58,228 nt of DNA from Flammeovirgaceae bacterium UBA4465 (GTDB lineage: Bacteria > Bacteroidota > Bacteroidia > Cytophagales > Cyclobacteriaceae). Each line of letters starts with the position of its first letter. The stretch's first letter is position 1. Under the pieces are notes generated by a model. That model was not told where the DNA came from. It did not search any database and saw only the letters and a list, made by a program, of their open reading frames with translations. The stretch spans positions 1-58,228 of the forward strand of contig CAJJCN010000030.1 in assembly GCA_905182655.1 (NCBI GenBank), written 5' to 3'. Below are positions 8,603-16,383 of the stretch, in pieces. A program made the position numbers and the translations under genes.

Positions 8603-9857
8603 AATAATCCTTTATTGATTTGATATTATCAATGATTTTAGCATCTTCTTTAAAGTAATTTAATAAAGTAGATTTCCTCGTTTTGAAGAGTTTTGGAATG
8701 GAATGTCTTTCATAAAATTCATTGAAATTAGATCCCTTCATCTTTTGTAAAAGAGCTGATTTTAGGGACATGAATTGAATGTCCATCTCATCCATATAAT
8801 TTCTAAAATGATTATGATCAGTGTCCTTTAAATAATGTAAGGCCTTGATCCGAACATCATCAATGCTTAACTTCATCCCTTTCAAAGTATTTTCATTAAG
8901 ATTAATAAATTTTCGTTCAAAAACGGGTGTTGGAAATGAATAAATTAATATTTTTTGATTTTTGCTTGCCCCTCTAAATTTAGCTTCAATATTGATTTCT
9001 AAAGATCCATCCGAGTTGAAAATATGAGTACCCTGGTTTTCATAAAATCCAAAAGGCTTGACATTTACTGTATCTGCATGGGCTACATTCCAAGTCAGCC
9101 GAATATCATATCCCTTGGCAATCCCAAAAACGCCTGCATGCTCTGACTCGTTCATCATTACAAATTCATTGGAAGATGGATTTCTAAATTGCACTTCATA
9201 TCCAATTTTAAATTCGCTGATGGTACTTACCTTGAGCGAATTTATCTTCTTTTGATCCCCATTAGACGCCCTCAATTTTAGTATAGTATCCTTGAGAAAT
9301 GTGATGGTTTTTTGTCCAGAGGCCTCTACTTCACCAATGCCCTCAATGGTAACATGAGTAGCGTTGGTAACTTCCCAGAAAATTTTGGTGGCTGTCCGTT
9401 CATATACGGTATTACTTTCACTGAGAAATTCAATCGTGATGTCATCCCGTTCCATACGGTACTCTGGTTCTACAGAGGTGAAATAATTAAGGTATTCATC
9501 AAATCCTTTATCTTTAAAATGAATATCGGCAAAATCTTCATGAGCATCGTCAAGGGCATAAATCATCTCATGATCTTTGAAACATAATATTTTATTGCCC
9601 GTATCACCACTTTCTGATAAATAAATGGATGCTCCTAATTTTCTTAATTTCAATAAATGGATTAAAATAAAAGCATCTGACTCAATTCTCTCAAGTCCTA
9701 ATTTGGATAGATGTATATCACAGGCAATTTCTCTTCGAAGGCATTTTCCTAATTGCTCCAGTAAATCTACAGACAAAACCTCTTCCAAATACATGCTTAT
9801 TTTGTATCTGGCTTCTCCTAATCGTTTTTTTAGAAATAAGGTTTGGTGGGTATTCAA
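8595..9857 (-). CDS. Ig-like repeat protein with degenerate PLD-like N-terminus; first gene of CIS operon
   Basis: I do not recognise this 420-aa protein as a named family. Residues 10-105 resemble a phospholipase D-like fold (EARYKISMYLEEV... then ILCFKDHEMIYALDD, where KFxxxDxxxxxxGS would be expected), but the HxK motif is missing. Residues about 138-210 and 240-305 look like two Ig-like domains (IFWEVTNATHVTIEGIGEVEA; LTWNVAHADTVNVKPFG). No signal peptide is seen, so it is probably cytoplasmic. The only possible upstream start is TTG at 9857, because an in-frame TAA lies eight codons before it. The stop overlaps the DUF4407 start by 8 nt. It is the promoter-proximal gene of the operon. 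Confidence 0.7.
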   Translation of the reverse strand: MNTHQTLFLKKRLGEARYKISMYLEEVLSVDLLEQLGKCLRREIACDIHLSKLGLERIESDAFILIHLLKLRKLGASIYLSESGDTGNKILCFKDHEMIYALDDAHEDFADIHFKDKGFDEYLNYFTSVEPEYRMERDDITIEFLSESNTVYERTATKIFWEVTNATHVTIEGIGEVEASGQKTITFLKDTILKLRASNGDQKKINSLKVSTISEFKIGYEVQFRNPSSNEFVMMNESEHAGVFGIAKGYDIRLTWNVAHADTVNVKPFGFYENQGTHIFNSDGSLEINIEAKFRGASKNQKILIYSFPTPVFERKFINLNENTLKGMKLSIDDVRIKALHYLKDTDHNHFRNYMDEMDIQFMSLKSALLQKMKGSNFNEFYERHSIPKLFKTRKSTLLNYFKEDAKIIDNIKSIKDYYE

Positions 9858-10013
9858 TATTTGATGTTCAACTGATGATTAATTTTTCAAAAACGATTTC
9901 AATCTAATAAATATATGTCAAATATTCCTCACTCTTCCTCAAGCATATTTTTAATTAAGAATTGAATCTTTGAATCTCTATGATTAAAAAACCTTGCGAT
10001 ATTAGTTAGTGAT

Positions 10014-10048
10014 TTTGATGCTCAACAAAAATCTAGCTTTTATATTTG
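10014..10048 (+). promoter_or_regulatory. Bacteroidota-type promoter of the SDR gene
   Basis: TTTG at 10014-10017 and TATATTTG at 10041-10048 match the Bacteroidota -33 (TTTG) and -7 (TAnnTTTG) elements with a 23-nt spacer, at the long end of the accepted range. Transcription would begin near 10055, so the earlier in-frame GTG (10009) and ATG (10018) cannot be the start. This fixes translation at ATG 10066 or 10078. Confidence 0.6.
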
Positions 10049-10077
10049 AATTTGGTCAAGTATTGATGATTAAAATC

Positions 10078-10875
10078 ATGACGAAAATAGATAAAAAGAT
10101 AATTTGGGTTACGGGGGCTTCTTCCGGTATTGGAGAAGCATTGGTTTACCAGCTCAATCAACTCGGAGCACAGCTCATTATTTCCGCGCGAAGAGCAGCG
10201 GAACTGGCCAGGGTCAAGGAAGCCTGTAAAAAAAAGCAAGGGGTACACCTCTTAACCTTAGATCTTTCTGAAACCGAAACACTTGAAGAAAAGTGTAAAC
10301 AGGCAATAGCTATTATGGGTCCTATTGATATTATCATTCATTGCGGGGGGATCAGTCAGCGAGATAAAGTTATGAACACTTCTTTAGCAGTGGATCGCCG
10401 CATCATGGAAGTCAACTATTTCGGAACCGTTGCGCTGTCTAAATTTTTACTCCCTTCGATGGTGAATCGTAAAGCAGGACATCACGTAATAATCACCTCC
10501 GTAACAGGCATTATCAGCACCCCTTTAAGGTCCGCTTACGCCGCCTCCAAACATGCCTTACATGGTTTTTTTGATGCCTTGAGAGCTGAGCACGAAAAAG
10601 ACAATATCCATGTGTCATTGATTTGTCCAGGCTACATCAAAACCAAAATTAGTTTTAATGCCTTGATGGGAGATGGCAGCAAACAAAATACCATGGATAA
10701 AGCGCAAGACAATGGGATGAGTCCTGAGAGATGTGCGAGTAAAATCATAAGCGCGATAGAGCGAAATAAAAACGAAGTATATATCGGAGGGCTCAAAGAA
10801 GTGGCAGGGATTTATCTGAAGCGCTTCTTTCCCGGATTATTTGCCAAAGTCGTCATTAAAATGGCGGTTACTTAA
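10078..10875 (+). CDS. Short-chain dehydrogenase/reductase (SDR)
   Basis: A 265-aa classical SDR that should reduce or oxidise an alcohol/carbonyl substrate with NAD(P)(H) in the cytoplasm. The Rossmann motif TGASSGIGEA lies at about residues 11-20. An Arg-rich loop after beta-2 (SARRAAELARV) suggests NADP preference. IIHCGGIS replaces the usual NAG segment. The catalytic Ser (ITSVTGI) and the YAASK Tyr/Lys pair are present, followed by LICPGYIKT. It resembles the DHRS7/YqjQ-type subgroup but the substrate cannot be read from sequence. The start was chosen because the promoter at 10014-10048 excludes longer forms and this ATG lies a normal distance before the Rossmann motif. It is divergent from the CIS operon. 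Confidence 0.9.
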   Translation: MTKIDKKIIWVTGASSGIGEALVYQLNQLGAQLIISARRAAELARVKEACKKKQGVHLLTLDLSETETLEEKCKQAIAIMGPIDIIIHCGGISQRDKVMNTSLAVDRRIMEVNYFGTVALSKFLLPSMVNRKAGHHVIITSVTGIISTPLRSAYAASKHALHGFFDALRAEHEKDNIHVSLICPGYIKTKISFNALMGDGSKQNTMDKAQDNGMSPERCASKIISAIERNKNEVYIGGLKEVAGIYLKRFFPGLFAKVVIKMAVT

Positions 10876-11214
10876 ATGCAGTAAATTTAAGTATTTTAGG
10901 TAAGTCAATCACTGAGCAATACATGTTTAGGATTCTGTAACTTTATCAAAAAACTTTAGTCAATGACTCTAAATGGTCGAAGAATTAGCATATCATAGCA
11001 TCCATACAAAGCTATGGGTATCTTGAGTTGAGTAAAAGACATTGGCATTTTTCAAAGTGGCTTTTCTCTAAGTTAAATCCCCTCTTGATTGAATTTATTT
11101 AATTCTAAAAAGGTTCGTTAAAATATTTTAAAATATTCAAATTGAGGCTTTTATAGTTTTTAATTAAAGTATTAATTAAATATTAAAATGGCCTTTGAAA
11201 TATTCCCTCTGGAA
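10876..11214. other. AT-rich intergenic stretch without recognised gene
   Basis: These 339 nt separate the end of the SDR gene from the end of the convergent MOSC gene. I see no coding potential, no tRNA and no clear intrinsic terminator. There is a weak 6-bp hairpin (CATAGC at 10994-10999, GCTATG at 11011-11016) and an AT-rich quasi-palindromic tract around 11120-11140. Confidence 0.5.
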
Positions 11215-12006
11215 TCATAGTTCTGGAATTACCACATCGTTTAATCGAATAATACCCAATTTTTTAGGGATCAAATAGACACCGAAGTTCACCTCATTAC
11301 CTGATTTTCGAAAAGTGGACAAGGTCTTTAAAGGTTCTTTTGAGGTTCCTTTTTCTGGATGACTGGGGTCAATGGTAGTAAGTATACAGCGTGGGCAATG
11401 GTGGCTGACCTCAAATTCACAAGTACCTATTTTTAGAGATTTCCAGTCGTCTTCTTCAAATGCCTCTCCTCCAGTTACTACTATATTTGGACGAAATCGA
11501 TTCATCCCTACAGGCAAGGTCATGCGGTTATTTAAATCTCTCAAAGAAGCCTCGGAAGTGAGTAAAATGGGTGCCGCATCTGTATAAGTAATACTCTGTG
11601 ATTGTGCTTCCATTTGTCGCATAAAAGTTTTACTGATTTCTACCACATTGCAAGAGACGGCCAAATGATTTGACATCCAATTTCGCGTAATATCACCCAT
11701 CTCGCTTCCTCCCACAGGCTGTCCAAATAAGACACCCAATCGTCGGGATGAAGACTCCACATTTCGAGGTACCGTTATGGAATCACCTGCTCTAGAAAAG
11801 CAAATGTTTTCATCCAAGATGACGGCCTCAATAGTAAGCAATTCAGGATGCTCTCTTGCGGTCAACATCTGACCCGTATCATCAATCACAGCGTAGGTTC
11901 GGTCACCTGCTAAACCGCCAAAAAGAATCTGCCCCTCTTGAAGTGATTGAGCCCTGCACGACTTTAAAGGATAAGCAAAAAGAGATGAAATATTAATGGC
12001 ATTCAT
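11215..12006 (-). CDS. MOSC domain protein, YcbX/mARC-like molybdenum reductase
   Basis: This 263-aa protein has the two-part architecture of YcbX/mARC proteins: an N-terminal MOSC beta-barrel (residues 5-120, with FAYPLKSCRA and GLAGDRTYAV) and a C-terminal MOSC domain (135-260). The motif HHCPRCILTTIDP (C204, C207) followed by SKEPLKTLSTFR is nearly the same as in mitochondrial mARC. There the second Cys ligates the molybdenum cofactor, so C207 is the likely ligand. Family members reduce N-hydroxylated bases using electrons from a flavoprotein/ferredoxin chain. No fused 2Fe-2S domain is present, so a separate electron donor is needed. It stands alone, on the same strand as the pseudouridine synthase gene, whose stop lies 66 nt upstream of this start. 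Confidence 0.9.
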   Translation of the reverse strand: MNAINISSLFAYPLKSCRAQSLQEGQILFGGLAGDRTYAVIDDTGQMLTAREHPELLTIEAVILDENICFSRAGDSITVPRNVESSSRRLGVLFGQPVGGSEMGDITRNWMSNHLAVSCNVVEISKTFMRQMEAQSQSITYTDAAPILLTSEASLRDLNNRMTLPVGMNRFRPNIVVTGGEAFEEDDWKSLKIGTCEFEVSHHCPRCILTTIDPSHPEKGTSKEPLKTLSTFRKSGNEVNFGVYLIPKKLGIIRLNDVVIPEL

Positions 12007-12072
12007 TTAAGTAAATGTAATTCAAATTAAAATAAATATGATTTTTAAGTATCAAATAAACTTGGACATCAA

Positions 12073-13770
12073 TCAAAAATCAGGATCCAAAGAAAACTTC
12101 ATTTGTCTGCCTGTTGTGGGGTCAACGAAAGAAAGTGCTGCGGCATGTAACTTCAATCTATCCGACTTCAAACCATACAATTCGTCACCTTCTATGGGCA
12201 CATTGAGCCCCTCAGGATGCGCCGCATGCACACGCAGCTGATGAGTACGGCCCGTGATGGGCTTGAACAAAACCCTCGCTTTGGCCTGCTGAATGGCTAT
12301 GATAGACCAGTGCGTTTCGGCCACCTTCCCATCACTATAACAAACCATTTGGCGCGGGCGTTGGTGATGATCCGGCCGCAATGGCAATCTGATCGATGAC
12401 AATGTGTTTTCTGGAATACCATTTAAGATGGCGATATATTCTTTTTTAATGGTCTTATTTAAAAACTGATTTTGAAAATGAAGATAGGCCTCCATAGTCT
12501 TGGCCACCACCATCAACCCAGAAGTCTCGCGATCCAATCGATGTACCATCATGGGACCCGTGGCCTTAGGGTATGCGGCCTTGACCCTACTGGCTACGGA
12601 ATCCAATACGTATTTTCCTGATACCGACAACAAGCCGTTCGGCTTGTTGATGACTAAATAATCCACTGCCTCATGGACCCTATCTAAACCTCTTGTCTTT
12701 AGCGCCTCATGGTAAGCTGGATTCTCATCGATAGTCATCCCTGCCAACATGTGGGTTAAAATAGGCTTGCACTTGCCCAGACAAGCAGGGTAAAAATATC
12801 CGTGGCGACGCAGTTCCAGTTTAGGTGACTGTCCCCACCAAAACTCTGCTAAAGCCACCGGTTTTAAATCATTCAAAAAAGCATGCTGCAATAGCTTCGG
12901 AGCAGCACAGTCTCCTGCACCTGCGGGTGGCCTTTGCTGTTTGGTGTGCTCAAACAAGCTGATTAATCCTTTCCTTTGATTTTGTTGATTCAAAAATTGA
13001 TATTGATCAAATAGTTGCTGTTGGAGTGCGGCAGACTTGGTTTTCCTTTTTTTCTTTAATTCATTGATTCTTTTTTGATAATAAGCCAAACGTTCTTCTG
13101 CAGAAGTTAATACTTCCCTCCAGGCCTGCAACCTTCTTTTGTGTTGAAAATGCAAGTCCTGGCTCTCTTTGCTCATTTGTTGCAAAAAATGCTCGAGACG
13201 ATCACCGGTCAAGTCTCGCATCGCCACTTCTCTCTTGCACTGTCTGATGTTTTTAGCCTCCTTTTTATTCATCAGGCTGGCTTGTATCTCTTTTGTGCTT
13301 TTCTGTTTTTGAGTATTCAACTCCGATAATAAATTCATGTAAGTTGAATCTTGCTCAATGACTTTGATCTTATCATTGATTGCTACAATCGATGCCTCCT
13401 CTTCTTTAAAAAAACCATCCTCGGCTAATCTATCATATACTGGACCCACGAAACCCTCTAAATAATTCTTTTCAGCAAGTTTTCCCGAAAATGCCGCCAA
13501 GTAACCCAGCTCTTTTTGCTTATTCTGAACCACCAAAACACCAAACATCTTGCCACAGATTTCACCAGATTCATCGGTATGATCTCCAAAGTCATGGGCC
13601 CATTTTTTTTGCTCATCCAAATAGGTCTGCAAGGCTTTGACGGCTCTTAACGCTACTGGATGCGGTTGGTATGAAAAAGGAAAAGTAAATCTTTCAGGCA
13701 GGTCAGCTTCCGCTATTAGGATAGGAAGTATATGGAAAACGGATTGGGTAAAAGTTTCTGTATCTCTCAT
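12073..13770 (-). CDS. RluA-family pseudouridine synthase with long N-terminal coiled coil
   Basis: A 565-aa protein whose last 200 residues form an RluA-type pseudouridine synthase: MVHRLDRETSGLMVVAK with catalytic D413, and PITGRTHQLRVHAA further on. It should isomerise uridine in rRNA or tRNA. Residues 1-340 are an extension: an N-terminal LPERFTFPFSYQPHP motif, a long charged coiled coil (about 130-265) and a Cys-containing module near FYPACLGKCKPIL. This long form is known in several bacteria and is not a fusion error. The target site is unknown. The ATG at 13770 (MRDTETF) was preferred over that at 13794, because the extra eight residues are hydrophobic and do not resemble the family start. 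Confidence 0.88.
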   Translation of the reverse strand: MRDTETFTQSVFHILPILIAEADLPERFTFPFSYQPHPVALRAVKALQTYLDEQKKWAHDFGDHTDESGEICGKMFGVLVVQNKQKELGYLAAFSGKLAEKNYLEGFVGPVYDRLAEDGFFKEEEASIVAINDKIKVIEQDSTYMNLLSELNTQKQKSTKEIQASLMNKKEAKNIRQCKREVAMRDLTGDRLEHFLQQMSKESQDLHFQHKRRLQAWREVLTSAEERLAYYQKRINELKKKRKTKSAALQQQLFDQYQFLNQQNQRKGLISLFEHTKQQRPPAGAGDCAAPKLLQHAFLNDLKPVALAEFWWGQSPKLELRRHGYFYPACLGKCKPILTHMLAGMTIDENPAYHEALKTRGLDRVHEAVDYLVINKPNGLLSVSGKYVLDSVASRVKAAYPKATGPMMVHRLDRETSGLMVVAKTMEAYLHFQNQFLNKTIKKEYIAILNGIPENTLSSIRLPLRPDHHQRPRQMVCYSDGKVAETHWSIIAIQQAKARVLFKPITGRTHQLRVHAAHPEGLNVPIEGDELYGLKSDRLKLHAAALSFVDPTTGRQMKFSLDPDF

Positions 13771-14051
13771 TTGCAAGCACAGAATTAATACCATTTACTT
13801 TGAAAGTCCAATTTTAAATGACTTTTTGTTCTTGAAAGCAAAGAAGGCGTGTTGAAAACTAAATGAGAATATGCCCATATCATTACTGATAAGTGGAATC
13901 TTCAAAATAGAAAATAAATCATACAAATGGATACAAACAACCCTGATTTTCATGCCGCCCATAAAAGAAACGTTCTCGTTTTTTAAATTAGACAATCAAA
14001 TGAATATTTTACCCTTTCATTAGTTAAATTGATTGCTAATTCATTGTATTT

Positions 14052-15452
14052 ATGAAAGATTTAAGCCGACGTAAATTTCTAAAAAAATCCTCGCTCTCTG
14101 CCGCCGCATTGGTAACTGCCAGCACCTTAAAGGGAAACACCGAGGATATGCTTAATGAGCGTTCAGCTCAATCAAAATACATGGGTAATTTTTCTGCACC
14201 CAAACTTCCTAATGTTCGTATTGCCGTAATTGGGGTAGGTGCTCGTGGGCCTGGTCATCTCAAGTTTGCCGCGGGACTCCCGGGTACCGAGATTGTGGCC
14301 ATTAGTGACCTCTACGAAGACTTGGCAAAAAGGTGGGCCGAGGAGGCAACGAAAATAGGTAGGGGTCAACGTCATAAAAACATAGCCACCTACTATGGTG
14401 ATGAAAACAAATGGCGCACCATGCTTACTGAAGTGAAACCCGATATGGTATACATTGCCACCAATTGGTCCAATCATGCTCCCATGGCCATTGAAGCAAT
14501 GAATCAGGGAGCGCATGCTTTTGTTGAAGTACCCCTCGCCTTGACTTTAGCAGAAATGTGGCAAATAGTCGATACCTCGGAGCGCACCCAAAAGCATTGT
14601 ATGATGATGGAGAACGTCAATTATGGGCGAGAAGAATTAATGTATCTCAATATGTGTCGTCAGGGAGTAATTGGAGAATTACTCCATGGAGAAGCCGCTT
14701 ATATCCATGATTTGAGATTTCAGATGGAAGAGCAAGATCGTGGGACAGGATCTTGGAGAACCCATCAATATGCCCAAAGAAACGGTAATCTTTATCCCAC
14801 TCATGGATTGGGACCTGTGGCGCAATATATGAGCATTGGTCGAGCGGAGGATACTTTCAATACACTGGTCTCCTACTCTACACCAGCCATGGGTCGTCAA
14901 GATTATGCCAAAAAGAATTATCCTGCTGATCACAAATGGAACCAATTAAAATTTACAGGAGGGGACATGAACACTTCTATCATCAAAACAAATAGAGGTC
15001 GTACCATCATGATCCAATGGGATGAAACCAGCCCAAGGCCTTATACACGACTTAATTTAATACAGGGCACCCGTGGTTGTTTGGCAGACTATCCCACACG
15101 CATAGCCCTAGAAGGTGGCGTTGAAGGCGCAACTACAGATCATCATCGCTGGGCACAGGGAGATGAACTGGGAAAAATTTATGAGAAATATGATCATCCC
15201 CTTTATAAAAGGATGAATGCAATGGCCAAGGACTCAGGTCATGGTGGCATGGATGGTATATTGGATTATAGAATCATTGAATGCTTGCAACAAGGGCTTC
15301 CTTTAGATCAAAATGTCTATGAGGGTTGTTTATGGAGTGCGGTCAGTCCTTTAAGTGAAAAATCTGTGGCTAGCAATGGTGCCCCACAAAGTTTTCCTGA
15401 TTTCACACGAGGAAATTGGCCGACGACTCCGCCGTTAGAAATCATATCTTGA
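14052..15452 (+). CDS. Tat-exported Gfo/Idh/MocA-type protein, GH109-like glycosidase
   Basis: A 466-aa protein with a Tat signal (SRRKFLKKSS, residues 5-14), a Rossmann NAD site (VIGVGARGPGH, 59-69), EVPLAL at about 159-164 and the NLYPTHGLGPVAQ motif with Y248 and H251. That last motif and the overall length (about 450 aa) fit GH109, whose members cleave alpha-N-acetylgalactosamine by a transient NAD-dependent oxidation. The periplasm or outer surface is the likely location. Related Gfo/Idh/MocA proteins act on other sugars, so the substrate is not certain. It is convergent with the esterase gene, with only 30 nt between the stops. A glycosylasparaginase 8 kb away would also fit glycoprotein breakdown. 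Confidence 0.87.
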   Translation: MKDLSRRKFLKKSSLSAAALVTASTLKGNTEDMLNERSAQSKYMGNFSAPKLPNVRIAVIGVGARGPGHLKFAAGLPGTEIVAISDLYEDLAKRWAEEATKIGRGQRHKNIATYYGDENKWRTMLTEVKPDMVYIATNWSNHAPMAIEAMNQGAHAFVEVPLALTLAEMWQIVDTSERTQKHCMMMENVNYGREELMYLNMCRQGVIGELLHGEAAYIHDLRFQMEEQDRGTGSWRTHQYAQRNGNLYPTHGLGPVAQYMSIGRAEDTFNTLVSYSTPAMGRQDYAKKNYPADHKWNQLKFTGGDMNTSIIKTNRGRTIMIQWDETSPRPYTRLNLIQGTRGCLADYPTRIALEGGVEGATTDHHRWAQGDELGKIYEKYDHPLYKRMNAMAKDSGHGGMDGILDYRIIECLQQGLPLDQNVYEGCLWSAVSPLSEKSVASNGAPQSFPDFTRGNWPTTPPLEIIS

Positions 15453-15482
15453 CCAGATGGTCCAAACTAAAATCTGACTGCC

Positions 15483-16337
15483 TTATTTTGAAGCGATTTC
15501 CTCCGAAATTTTGGATATAGTTTTTAATAAAATATGATGGGCAGGGTCGACCATGGGCCCATGACCATGTCCATCAATTTCATACAACTCAACATAAGGA
15601 TGACCTATCCTTTGAAGCATTCTCCAGAAATAGGCATTCTCCTCATACCGACCATATAGCTCTAATTCACGATCTCCAGTGATCAAGATGATCGGCGGTG
15701 CCTCTTTCCTGATATGTGCTAAAGGGGCCATGTGATCGACCCGTACATCGTCCCATTTCAACTCACGCTCTGATCTGACGGTAAAATGCGTGATGGTATG
15801 TCCACTGTAAGGAATCAATCCTGCAATATCATCCGCATCTATACCATAGGTATTGAGATAACTTTTGTCCAATCCCAGCATACTGGTTAAATATCCTCCT
15901 GCTGAATGCCCCGCAACAAAAATTAAATTGGGATCTCCTCCATAGGAAGCTATATTTTTAAAAACCCAAGCCACCGCCGCTGCTGCATCATCGATATACG
16001 TGGGTGATTTTACTTTGGGGTACAATCTGTAATTCACGGCAATTACCGCTATACCTTGTTTTTTTAAGCCTTCAGGAATAAATTTATTTCCACCCGTCAG
16101 CCCTCCCCCATGAAACCAAACTACCGTGGCAAAATCTTTATTTCCCGGGAGATAAATATCTAAAACACATCTTTCAAGAATGTACGCATCATCCGTTCCT
16201 TGCCTGTAAGACAGATTGGTTAATAACTTCTCCTCATTGACTAAGATTTGAGCCGTAAGCTGAACACCATAAATGTAGAGCGCTAAAAAAAAACATTTCG
16301 AAATAGCCGCAGGTGAATTAAGTGGATATACTTTCAT
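15483..16337 (-). CDS. Exported alpha/beta hydrolase (esterase/acetylesterase-like)
   Basis: A 284-aa alpha/beta hydrolase. The oxyanion-hole motif VVWFHGGGLTGG, the nucleophile elbow GHSAGGYL, the acid in LITGDRELELYG and the base in IDGHGHG form a complete catalytic set. This matches the hormone-sensitive-lipase/BD-FAE class of carboxylesterases, which often deacylate plant or algal polysaccharides. A hydrophobic N-terminus (CFFLALYIYGVQLTAQ) looks like a signal peptide, placing it outside the cytoplasm. The gene starts 46 nt after the large PVC-type lipoprotein gene on the same strand, so the two are probably co-transcribed. The natural ester is not identifiable from sequence. Confidence 0.85.
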   Translation of the reverse strand: MKVYPLNSPAAISKCFFLALYIYGVQLTAQILVNEEKLLTNLSYRQGTDDAYILERCVLDIYLPGNKDFATVVWFHGGGLTGGNKFIPEGLKKQGIAVIAVNYRLYPKVKSPTYIDDAAAAVAWVFKNIASYGGDPNLIFVAGHSAGGYLTSMLGLDKSYLNTYGIDADDIAGLIPYSGHTITHFTVRSERELKWDDVRVDHMAPLAHIRKEAPPIILITGDRELELYGRYEENAYFWRMLQRIGHPYVELYEIDGHGHGPMVDPAHHILLKTISKISEEIASK

Positions 16338-16383
16338 TTTTTATCATTTAAATGACTCAATAAATATGAAAAGGAAAGAAATT

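Noticed and set aside
1-9857. Prophage remnant
   Set aside because: Sheath and tube genes are present, but there is no capsid, portal, terminase or integrase, and DUF4255 marks a CIS; only the window edge limits this view.
9890-9960. Promoter for the CIS operon (AATATTTG near 9914)
   Set aside because: One mismatch in the -7 box and only 13 nt to the nearest TTG; spacing does not fit the consensus.
10992-11140. Short hairpin and AT-rich palindromes as a repeat or attachment site
   Set aside because: No second copy was noticed in the window and the sequence is low-complexity.
13795-13995. 66-codon minus-strand ORF upstream of the pseudouridine synthase gene
   Set aside because: No domain, signal or family resemblance, composition like intergenic DNA, and no RBS or promoter; probably chance.
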